Part shown: in pieces, positions 1-6,614 of the stretch
Layout: each line of letters begins with the position of its first letter
How positions within the stretch are numbered: the first letter of the stretch is position 1
Origin: Kiritimatiellia bacterium
GTDB lineage: Bacteria; Verrucomicrobiota; Kiritimatiellia; RFP12; UBA1067
Reading direction: 5' to 3'
Assembly: GCA_027858965.1 (NCBI GenBank)
Contig: JAQIBS010000046.1
Location: 1-48,231, forward strand
DNA: 48,231 nucleotides
Made by a program: the position numbers and the translations under genes
Notes under the pieces: generated by a model
What the model was told of the DNA's origin: nothing
The model's database searches: none
What the model saw: the letters and a program-made list of their open reading frames with translations, nothing else

Positions 1-298
1 AATAAGGAATTTGTTCATTTTATGAGCTTCACCCAACCAGCCGTCGCCTTTCAGTCTATGGCGATCACGATGGGTGAAGAAGTTTCTGAATTTCAAACCG
101 CAAGGGGTTGCCAGTTTTAGGATCAATGGAATCAGAAGCAAGTTCACTCGCAAAAATGAAAACCAGATAAAGGGATCGTATGTTAACGGAAAATGGAAAA
201 AAACTGCAAATAATAAGAATCCATGCACAACAGAGAGAACGTAACCGCATGACAACGTCAAAGAAGTGCAGGGCTGGCAGGAGGAAAAACCTGACCCG
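1..298. other. left-edge region without a recognised gene
   Basis: A plus-strand frame is open from the first base to a TAG at 118-120 (39 codons). It could be the tail of a gene that starts outside the window, but I do not recognise it. No start with a convincing ribosome binding site, hairpin or tRNA-like structure was seen. The second half is the leader of the AAA+ gene. Confidence 0.4.
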
Positions 299-2158
299 AT
301 GGCGTATCGCTTCGACGAACTGTGCCAATTGTATAAACTGGCACAAGGCGAGAGTGATGCGCTGGCTCTGGCCGTGATGGCGAGACAGAAATACGGCGGA
401 ATGGAACAGCTTTCCGGTCGTCTGGGCCCCTGTGGAATGGCCCTGCGCGCGACTTTCCTCGGTATCACCCCTGAAGTATATCTCCGTCTGCTAGCCCCCA
501 AAGGAAAGCTGCGTCGATTTGGTTGCCTGAGAAAAGATGGGAGTCTCGACGGCGACCTGTGGACATACCTGATCGGCATTGACGATGCGCCATTGACCGG
601 ACGCTATTTCCGGAAGAGCGAAGAACCGGTGTTGCCGTGGGATTTTTTCGGCGAATTGGCTACAAAACACGGTGAGTTCCTCAAGCGAATGATCGCGTGC
701 GCCTCTCCGACGTGTGGTGTGAACATCCTGCTGTATGGGGAACCTGGCACGGGCAAGTCGAGTTTCGCTCGTGCACTCGCACACGAACTCGGGCGTGATG
801 CCTACCTGGTCGCGCAAAACGACAAGAACCTCAGTCCCGGGATGGTGTCGTCCCGGTTCACAGGGCTCCGTATCTGTGACGAACAACTTCCGCCCGAAAC
901 CAGCCTCATCATAGTGGACGAGGCGGACGCCATGTTGGAAGGCGGCGGAGGAGGATCATTTATTAATCTATTCGGCCCGCCCCGTCACAAAGACAAAGGT
1001 TCCCTGAACGATATATTGGACGAGATCCATGCCCCCTGCGTCTGGATCACCAACTCGCAAGCGGATTGGCTAGACCCGTCCAACCGGCGGCGATTCGATT
1101 ACTCGGTGCGATTTGACAAACTGACACGCGAGCAGCAAACCGCTGTGTGGCGCAACGCGGCGCTGCGTCACGGAATCAGCAACGCGTTATCAGACGACCT
1201 GCTGGCGCGAATTGCCGAACGTTATACGGTCAGCGCGGGCGGTATCGATCTGGCCCTGCGTAACCTGTCCGCGATGCAAACAAAAGACGCTACGCACCAG
1301 ACCGATGCTGAAGCAACGCTCGCGTCGCTGCTCGATGCGCACGTCAGTCTGCTCGGAGGGCGCGATGCTCCGCGTCAGCGGGAATGCTCCGGGTATTCGC
1401 TGGACGGCCTCAACATCAAAGGCCCAGTCCCCCTCCCCCGGATCGAAAGTGCGGTGCGCCGATTCAAAAAAGCGCGCGTACGTCAGAGTGACGCCGACCC
1501 GGACACTCCGCGCATGAACCTGCTGCTCTTCGGTCCTCCGGGCACTGGTAAAACTGCGTTCATTCACTATCTCGGACAATCACTGGATCTGCGTGTCGTC
1601 ACAAAAACAGGGAGCGACCTGCTCGGAATGTACGTTGGCGAGACGGAGAAGAATATCCGCAATGCATTTCGTGAGGCCGGGCGTGAGGGTTCAATCCTGT
1701 TCCTCGACGAGATCGACGGCTTGCTGCGGACCCGCGCCAACGCACAGCGGGGATGGGAAGTTTCCCAGGTCAACGAAATCCTGCGGCAGATGGAAACGTT
1801 CGGCGGCGTCCTGGCCTGCGCCACAAACTTCGGCGACAACCTCGATCCTGCCGCCCTGCGCCGATTCACCTTCAAGCTGGAATTCGACTACCTGACGGAA
1901 GACGGCAAACGCACATTCTTTCGCCGCATGTTCACCCCGCTCAATGCAGGGAAACTTACGCCAGAGACTGAACGACGTCTTCTGGGCATCCCCGACCTGA
2001 CACCTGGCGACTTCCGCACAGTCCGCCAGGAGTGTCATTATTTAGACGGCAGCGTATCACCCGCGTTCCTCATTGACGCGCTGGAACGCGAAAGTGCTGC
2101 CAAGCGCGGCTTACGCGCCCGCAACCGCATCGGTGGATTCGCGGTTACTAATGTATAA
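299..2158 (+). CDS. tandem AAA+ ATPase
   Basis: The protein is about 619 aa with two AAA+ modules. The first has Walker A GEPGTGKS at residue 147 and Walker B LIIVDEAD. The second has Walker A GPPGTGKT at residue 412, Walker B ILFLDEID, and a sensor-1-like ATN. Residues 1-120 precede the first module and resemble no catalytic domain I know. The second module reads like the Cdc48/spastin-type AAA domains of many bacterial ATP-binding proteins of unknown role, so an ATP-driven remodelling function is inferred and the substrate is unknown. ATG at 299 follows AGGAGG (279-284) with a rather long 14-nt gap. An in-frame GTG at 266 would add 11 residues. The gene is GC-rich compared with the secretion genes at 22-27 kb. 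A small ORF follows 27 bp downstream on the same strand. Confidence 0.85.
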   Translation: MAYRFDELCQLYKLAQGESDALALAVMARQKYGGMEQLSGRLGPCGMALRATFLGITPEVYLRLLAPKGKLRRFGCLRKDGSLDGDLWTYLIGIDDAPLTGRYFRKSEEPVLPWDFFGELATKHGEFLKRMIACASPTCGVNILLYGEPGTGKSSFARALAHELGRDAYLVAQNDKNLSPGMVSSRFTGLRICDEQLPPETSLIIVDEADAMLEGGGGGSFINLFGPPRHKDKGSLNDILDEIHAPCVWITNSQADWLDPSNRRRFDYSVRFDKLTREQQTAVWRNAALRHGISNALSDDLLARIAERYTVSAGGIDLALRNLSAMQTKDATHQTDAEATLASLLDAHVSLLGGRDAPRQRECSGYSLDGLNIKGPVPLPRIESAVRRFKKARVRQSDADPDTPRMNLLLFGPPGTGKTAFIHYLGQSLDLRVVTKTGSDLLGMYVGETEKNIRNAFREAGREGSILFLDEIDGLLRTRANAQRGWEVSQVNEILRQMETFGGVLACATNFGDNLDPAALRRFTFKLEFDYLTEDGKRTFFRRMFTPLNAGKLTPETERRLLGIPDLTPGDFRTVRQECHYLDGSVSPAFLIDALERESAAKRGLRARNRIGGFAVTNV

Positions 2159-2185
2159 GGCATCGGAAAACCATATCAGCCAACA

Positions 2186-2458
2186 GTGCGTCAAGAGGTG
2201 AACGGAATTTACGCTGGCAATTACGGGGAAGGGAAGCTGTGCGGTTTTGGCGAGGATTTTCTCGTGCTTCAAGACGACGACAGATATATAGTTGTGAATG
2301 CCAAAAACGGCGATGAGATTGAGAAGCTTTACAGCAGTAGCGTTGGTCAATTCAGGCATGCAAACGGAAGGCTGATCGTTTTCAAGGCAGACAGCAAACT
2401 TGTCGTCTATGAGGTCAGCTGTTCAGGGATGTCGGAGATCAGCAGCCGCTACGAGTGA
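2186..2458 (+). CDS. small hypothetical protein
   Basis: A 90-aa frame starts 27 bp after the AAA+ gene, so the two are probably co-transcribed. It has no ATG near its beginning: GTG at 2186 or GTG at 2198 are the candidate starts, and no strong Shine-Dalgarno is visible. The sequence alternates short hydrophobic strands with polar turns (for example FLVLQDDDRYIVVNA, then LIVFKADSKLVVYEV), as in beta-propeller blades. No family is recognised. It could be a stand-alone accessory of the ATPase or the remnant of a longer propeller protein. Confidence 0.45.
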   Translation: MRQEVNGIYAGNYGEGKLCGFGEDFLVLQDDDRYIVVNAKNGDEIEKLYSSSVGQFRHANGRLIVFKADSKLVVYEVSCSGMSEISSRYE

Positions 2459-2489
2459 TGCAGTTTTCTCCTCTAATATTCTTCACTTA

Positions 2490-2514
2490 TAAAACAATGC
2501 GGCGCACCCTCTTC
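2490..2514. repeat. 25-bp direct repeat, copy A
   Basis: This copy matches 3289-3313 in the same orientation at 22 of 25 positions. The pair brackets the nucleotidyltransferase module at 2607-3222. The stretch just after this copy (2511-2536) is a GC-rich text with CTCTGCGCC and CTTGGCGGG that looks like a dispersed intergenic repeat. Confidence 0.6.
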
Positions 2515-2606
2515 GCGCCTCTGCGCCTTGGCGGGAAATAACTTTTTACCACGAAGGCACGGGCATGTGGCTTTTTTATCCAAGAAAATCACACGCCTTC
2601 AACGGC

Positions 2607-3086
2607 TCAAACTTCCCGAATGATACTCGAAAGTCCTGATTCTCTTAAGAGTTCAAGTGCTTCGACATCGGCAATGTCTTTAGTTCTTCCAGAAGCTTTT
2701 TTATTGCAGATGAGATCATCTAAGGAGGGAATGTTGATTTTCAAATCCTCAATTGCTATTTCTAGAGAATTTGCAAATGCTGACTTGAAATTAAGCCCGT
2801 CAACCCCGGTGATAATATCTATTCTTCGGGGTGCAACGCCGATCTGAAAAATTATGTCCGGTTTCTGTAGATCATCCAAAGTCAAATTATGCAATGGGGC
2901 TCCAAAACTCTTAAGTGCCTTTAAGACAGCAACCGCGTTTTCAGGAGACGGCATGACCCATATGTCAATATCCATGGTTGCCCGTGGATAACCATGTGCT
3001 GCCACTGCATACGCCCCAACCAGAAGAAACTTAACCTTCTCGTCGATTAACAGCCGTAACATCTCTTTGTAATCTTCGTTCAGCAT
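2607..3086 (-). CDS. nucleotidyltransferase-fold protein (MNT/DUF6036-like)
   Basis: The 159-aa protein carries the minimal nucleotidyltransferase signature: a G-AYAVAAHG helix followed by RATMDIDIWV, where the two Asp are the expected metal ligands. Later parts match the small antitoxin or AbiEii-like nucleotidyltransferase group (a DIIFQIG strand, then RRIDIITGVDG). Such proteins transfer nucleotides to a toxin, tRNA or protein partner, but the target here is unknown. The ATG at 3086 has no strong Shine-Dalgarno and lies inside the end of the upstream small gene (3031-3222), which suggests translational coupling. The module is bordered by direct repeats at 2490 and 3289, so it looks like a transferable two-gene cassette. 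Confidence 0.75.
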   Translation of the reverse strand: MLNEDYKEMLRLLIDEKVKFLLVGAYAVAAHGYPRATMDIDIWVMPSPENAVAVLKALKSFGAPLHNLTLDDLQKPDIIFQIGVAPRRIDIITGVDGLNFKSAFANSLEIAIEDLKINIPSLDDLICNKKASGRTKDIADVEALELLRESGLSSIIREV

Positions 3087-3222
3087 TATGTCTTTTGCTT
3101 AATGAGGTGACTTCCTGCGTAAGTGGCCACACAATAGCAATACGGGAACTAAATGAGCCTGGTGTGTAGTCATCATTACGCATATCATGAATTTTACCCA
3201 TCTTTATAACAGTCCTGTTCAT
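3031..3222 (-). CDS. small partner protein of the nucleotidyltransferase
   Basis: A 63-aa frame overlaps the start of the nucleotidyltransferase gene by 56 bp. Its core, VWPLTQEVTSLSKRHNAERRL, with the basic tail after it, resembles short proteins often encoded directly upstream of MNT-type nucleotidyltransferases (a PLT motif, then an ERRLQR-like basic end). This is from memory of the family and was not checked. The upstream minus-strand sequence has TATAAT at 3234-3229, only 7 nt before the ATG and with no Shine-Dalgarno, so a leaderless transcript is possible. The alternative is that the frame is a chance overlap. Confidence 0.55.
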   Translation of the reverse strand: MNRTVIKMGKIHDMRNDDYTPGSFSSRIAIVWPLTQEVTSLSKRHNAERRLQRDVTAVNRREG

Positions 3223-3288
3223 AGTGATATTATATCAAAAAAGATGTTGCATCTCAATTGACATTATTGACCACCCATATTTTACCTC

Positions 3289-3313
3289 TAAAACAACGCA
3301 GCACACCCTCTTC
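3289..3313. repeat. 25-bp direct repeat, copy B
   Basis: Partner of 2490-2514, with three mismatches. It lies just beyond the stop codon of the HsdS-fusion gene (3316), so it separates the two nucleotidyltransferase modules. Confidence 0.6.
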
Positions 3314-3315
3314 AA

Positions 3316-4089
3316 TCACACCAACTCCCCTTCAAATGCCTTCTGCAAAATAGATTGGCGGCGGCGGATGGCGCGTTGGATGTTGGTCTGCCCGCGTTTG
3401 AGGACCGCTACCCCCTCCTCCAGAGGTGACAATTGCTTCTCGATTTCGGCCACAATCCGCTGTTGTTCGGGGAGAGAGGGAACGGGGATGGGAATTTGTG
3501 CGGTCTTTTTACCTGACAGCTCACGGAAAGTCGTTCCACTAACCATTTGAATGGCTAACTGTCGCGCATATTGAAGATAGTAGAAGGCATAGTCAGTAAT
3601 CACATCATCTTTCAGAACGAACCCCTTGACCCCTTGATTGGTTGTTACGGGTGTCGAAGCAATCGCAACACATCCAATCGGAGCCCGTGTGCTGAAAAGA
3701 ATCGCTCCTGCGGGGAGGAGACGAGCGCCCGAATTCGCCAACCCCTCTTCCGAAATGTTGCGAGCCCCATAAGAAATGGTTTTATCAGTATGTTTTGACA
3801 AATCAGCAGGAGTAATCCACGGAATATCCCCATCAAAATACTCAGGCCGGTCTGTTCGGGGCGTACTACCACCTATGATGGCAGCTACATCACCCATTCT
3901 GCACCATCTCCAAACGTTTGGAATTAGCCACGGTGCATCCGGTGCTGTCACAGAAGAATCAGGCCGTAAGGACAGCGTTCTTTCGCTCAGACTCTCAAGC
4001 ATCCACAGCTTTTCAGCAACAGGCTTAGCAGCAAGCTTCCTTCTTAAAGACTGTTTGTCGTTTAGTATTGTTTGTAATAGGTTGTCCAT
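3316..4089 (-). CDS. fusion: nucleotidyltransferase partner domain + half HsdS (type I RM specificity)
   Basis: The protein is 257 aa. Residues 1-42 (DNLLQTILNDKQSLRRKLA, then EKLWMLESLSERTL) match the short helical protein that commonly follows an MNT nucleotidyltransferase gene. From about residue 50 it is a single HsdS target-recognition domain: a GDVAAIIGGSTPRT start, DIPWITPADLS, then SLPEQQRIVAEIE and a long C-terminal helix ending in LQKAFEGELV. A full HsdS has two such domains and about 400 aa, so this is a half-length S subunit. ATG at 4089 is one base after the TAG of the nucleotidyltransferase gene, giving tight coupling. An upstream in-frame start at 4134 would run back into that gene and is less likely. 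No hsdM or hsdR lies in the window. Confidence 0.8.
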   Translation of the reverse strand: MDNLLQTILNDKQSLRRKLAAKPVAEKLWMLESLSERTLSLRPDSSVTAPDAPWLIPNVWRWCRMGDVAAIIGGSTPRTDRPEYFDGDIPWITPADLSKHTDKTISYGARNISEEGLANSGARLLPAGAILFSTRAPIGCVAIASTPVTTNQGVKGFVLKDDVITDYAFYYLQYARQLAIQMVSGTTFRELSGKKTAQIPIPVPSLPEQQRIVAEIEKQLSPLEEGVAVLKRGQTNIQRAIRRRQSILQKAFEGELV

Positions 4090-4090
4090 G

Positions 4091-4606
4091 CTAGGAACCA
4101 AATTGTTGTTTAAATAGACGCCACTTTTGACCAAGATCGTATTTGGTCAACAGGGTCTCGAAAAACACCATGTCGAGAGCTTCTTCTTCAATAAATTGGC
4201 TGAGTCTAAGCTTGTCCTTCATCCGTCCCAACTCAAGCGCAATCGCCGCTATATATTCAGCTTTAAAAACATGGGCAGGTGTGCCATCAATGTCTCGCTG
4301 GATTGGGTTTGCGAGTGCTTCCTCTGCCAGTAAGGACGGAGGCGGAAGAAACTGAACAGGCGTGTCTGCAATAATGATGTGTTCTCCCTCGGCCACGCCA
4401 CCTTGTGTTTTCAAATACTCGTAAATGGGAGTCATAGTGACAAGGGACCCAGATTCAACTTGCAACTGGATAAAAATATCCACATCCATTGTAGAGGCGG
4501 GTTCGATGTAAAAGGTCGCTCCGACAGCACCTCCAATGGCGTATGAACTTATTACCCCGTCCTCTTTCATACGGTTGACAATTTCTATTACCTCTCGGAT
4601 TCTCAT
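4091..4606 (-). CDS. nucleotidyltransferase-fold protein
   Basis: The protein is 171 aa from ATG 4606, which has AAGGAGG six bases upstream. The longer frame up to 4693 has no such site. SYAIGGAVGATFYIEP followed by STMDVDIFI is the G-G / DxD signature of the nucleotidyltransferase fold. The rest is mostly helical. It belongs to the group annotated as nucleotidyltransferase or AbiEii-like. It ends one base before the HsdS-fusion gene, whose N-terminus is the usual small partner of this family, so the two products probably act together. It has little similarity to the neighbouring nucleotidyltransferase at 2607 outside the motif. Confidence 0.75.
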   Translation of the reverse strand: MRIREVIEIVNRMKEDGVISSYAIGGAVGATFYIEPASTMDVDIFIQLQVESGSLVTMTPIYEYLKTQGGVAEGEHIIIADTPVQFLPPPSLLAEEALANPIQRDIDGTPAHVFKAEYIAAIALELGRMKDKLRLSQFIEEEALDMVFFETLLTKYDLGQKWRLFKQQFGS

Positions 4607-4699
4607 GTATGTCCTCCTTGCCGATTCACTATCGTGGGAGTTTCTTGAAAGCTGATCACTCCCCTGCGATTGCGAATATAACAACAACTGCATATTAAC

Positions 4700-4731
4700 C
4701 TAAAGCAGCTTTCCGCCGCAACCAAATTAAG
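4700..4731. repeat. 32-bp direct repeat, copy 1
   Basis: It matches 6505-6536 at 30 of 32 positions, in the same orientation. Weaker similarity continues for about 25 bp, through TTGCCAT. The two copies bracket the sigma-54 activator gene. Confidence 0.75.
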
Positions 4732-4733
4732 TT

Positions 4734-4868
4734 TGTGCAATATGTGCAGTTGCCATCGGAAAATCTGTCAGCGCTGTCGAGCGGGCTGCAAGTAAATTGG
4801 TTAAGAGTGGCCTTTTGAAATATGGCGGCCCGCAGAAGGGCGGACATTGGGAAGTCACTGAGGAATGA
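4734..4868 (+). pseudogene. remnant of a C-terminal winged-helix domain
   Basis: A plus-strand frame, open from just after the 32-bp repeat (TAA at 4728-4730) to TGA at 4866-4868, reads IGKSVSAVERAASKLVKSG and then LKYGGPQKGGHWEVTEE. This is typical of the final winged helix of RecG-like or AlbA_2-type ATP-binding proteins. There is no start codon context and the rest of such a gene is absent, so it is a decayed tail. The family call is by eye. Confidence 0.55.
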
Positions 4869-4976
4869 AAAACTATCACGCTGCAAACCATTATTATTGA
4901 ATCATTTACCTTTCGTGCCTTTCGTGATTTTCGTAGTTCCAATAACGTTACTAGGGTAACCCATTTTCACCTCAAA

Positions 4977-6449
4977 TCACTTCGCGTATTTGAGGACGGT
5001 GTTGCGGGAAATTTCGAGCGCGGCAGCGGCGTGGGAGACGTTGCCGCCGTGCTTTTCTAATACCCTGCGGATATGCAAGCTGGTCATATCATCCAGTCGG
5101 TCGGAGTGTCCGGGTGACAGCACCTCTCCATCACCGAGCGCATCCCGGTAACCGACAAGCAGTTTTCCAAAATCGCGCTCATCCAGCGCATAAGCCCGGT
5201 CCAACAGGTTGGCAAGTTCACGGACATTGCCAGGATAGCCGTATCCCGCCAGCACATCCATCTGAGCTTTACTCAGAGAGCGCCACCCATCCCGACGCCC
5301 CCGCCCCCAGAAATCGCGGGCGAGCGCGGGGATATCATCCGGGTGTTCGCGCAAAGCAGGCATCCTCAAGGCGATGGCGCTGAGCCGATAGAACAGGTCC
5401 TCCCGGAACCTGCCTTCACGCACCATCTGCCGGATGTCCCGGTTTGTGGCAGCGATGACCCGAACATTCACCCGCCGTTCGCCCCCGCCTTTACGACCGT
5501 CGCCACCAAGGCGTGTCACCCGGCCCTCCTGCAGGATGCGCAGTAGCATGGCCTGGATATCCAGCGGCAGGTCACCGACTTCATCCAGAAACAGAGTTCC
5601 GCCGTCCGCCCGCTCAAAGATCCCCGACCGCGCCTCCGTCGCACCGGTGAAAGCCCCCTTTTCATGTCCCCGGAAAGCGTCTTCCAGCAGTTGAAGATTA
5701 GATCCCGCGCAATTCAGCGGAACAAATTCGTTATCGCGCCGGGCGGAGAGATGGTGGAGCATCAGCGCCGCCGCCTCTTTGCCGGTGCCACTCTCTCCAA
5801 GGATCAGGACCCGGACATCAGGGTGGCGGGCGACCTGCCTGATCAGACGGCGAACCTCCGACATCACGGAGCTACGCCCAGTCAGAGGCGCATTCGACAA
5901 CGCGCCGTAACTGCGCACGAGCGCCTGTTCGTCGGCCGACCAGGCCTGCGATCCTTCGCCTCTCGCGACATGCCGGACCGCCGCCCCGAATACCGAATCG
6001 TCATCCAGATTGCGATGCGCGTAACCCGCCGCGTCCAACAGCAGAATGTTGACCTTTACCGACTTGGCCAGATCGTCCTTTACTCCAAGGCAGAGACAGA
6101 CGGCCTCTTGCAGCGAAACATCCCGAACGAATGGCGACAACGTCTTACGCGTCGCTGCATCAACAGACGCGGGTGGCTGCAACGCACTGATCCAACTCAG
6201 AGTCACCCCTTTCCTGACCAGCGTCCTGACACTCCGGGCCAGATGCTGCGGGTCACCCCCCAACGAAACGCCCAGGATCAGAACACGGGCATACCCCTGG
6301 GCCGCCGCAAGTGTTTGTGGCAGCCGCGCCTTGCTCACCCCACGCACATCCGCATCAGGGAATGCTCCTAAAGCCAGTGCGGCAGAGTGCGCATAAACGT
6401 ACCCGTCCGAATCCCATCCGGTCAGAATCAATATTTTTGTCCCTTTCAC
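4977..6449 (-). CDS. sigma-54-dependent transcriptional activator with DHH-like N-terminal domain
   Basis: The protein is 490 aa. Residues 190-430 form the sigma-54 activator AAA+ domain: Walker A GESGTGKE (218-225), an intact GAFTGA loop (265-270) that contacts sigma-54, Walker B GGTLFLDE (to 290), and an FREDLFYRL sensor region. The C-terminus is a Fis-type helix-turn-helix (GNVSHAAAALEISRNTVLKY). The N-terminal 170 residues are not a receiver or GAF domain. LTGWDSDGY at 9-17 and LGVSLGGDP at 59-67 resemble DHH-family phosphoesterase motifs, so the sensor may bind a nucleotide or small RNA end. That is inference. The start is GTG at 6449, four bases after AGGAGG. Its targets should carry -24/-12 promoters, and I found no clear one nearby. 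The 32-bp repeats on both sides suggest it moved as a unit. Confidence 0.85.
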   Translation of the reverse strand: MKGTKILILTGWDSDGYVYAHSAALALGAFPDADVRGVSKARLPQTLAAAQGYARVLILGVSLGGDPQHLARSVRTLVRKGVTLSWISALQPPASVDAATRKTLSPFVRDVSLQEAVCLCLGVKDDLAKSVKVNILLLDAAGYAHRNLDDDSVFGAAVRHVARGEGSQAWSADEQALVRSYGALSNAPLTGRSSVMSEVRRLIRQVARHPDVRVLILGESGTGKEAAALMLHHLSARRDNEFVPLNCAGSNLQLLEDAFRGHEKGAFTGATEARSGIFERADGGTLFLDEVGDLPLDIQAMLLRILQEGRVTRLGGDGRKGGGERRVNVRVIAATNRDIRQMVREGRFREDLFYRLSAIALRMPALREHPDDIPALARDFWGRGRRDGWRSLSKAQMDVLAGYGYPGNVRELANLLDRAYALDERDFGKLLVGYRDALGDGEVLSPGHSDRLDDMTSLHIRRVLEKHGGNVSHAAAALEISRNTVLKYAK

Positions 6450-6504
6450 AGCTCCTCCTCATATCATCAAAAAATTAACAGTCTGTTCAATTAATTATAA
6501 TACT

Positions 6505-6536
6505 CTAAAGCTGCTTTCCACCGCAACCAAATTAAG
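6505..6536. repeat. 32-bp direct repeat, copy 2
   Basis: Partner of 4700-4731, with two mismatches. It lies upstream of the sigma-54 activator. A TATAAT on the minus strand (6499-6494) sits between it and the gene, but no matching -35 was seen. Confidence 0.75.
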
Positions 6537-6614
6537 CTCTTGTGATGTGTCTTGCCATTGTCTTTAATTGTTGAGTTGTGTTTTAAACGACGCAGCTTCA
6601 GGAAAAGAAGGGTT

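Larger units (their letters stand above)
4607..4976. other. 370-bp intergenic region with gene debris and repeats
   Basis: It holds the 32-bp repeat (4700-4731), a remnant winged-helix reading frame (4734-4868, plus strand), and a TTTCGTGCCTTTCGTG stretch around 4912 of the low-complexity type often dispersed between genes in this kind of genome. No intact gene is seen. Confidence 0.6.

Noticed and set aside
65..346. 93-aa minus-strand frame at the left edge
   Set aside because: It overlaps the AAA+ gene start, has a hydrophobic random-looking middle and no ribosome binding site. Only its last 25 residues look protein-like, which is not enough.
2490..3313. Integron attC sites around the nucleotidyltransferase module
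   Set aside because: The repeats lack the paired RYYYAAC/GTTRRRY core boxes, and no integrase is present.
4695..4942. Minus-strand frames of 63 and 71 aa
   Set aside because: They lie opposite the winged-helix remnant and the 32-bp repeat. The plus-strand remnant explains the coding look.
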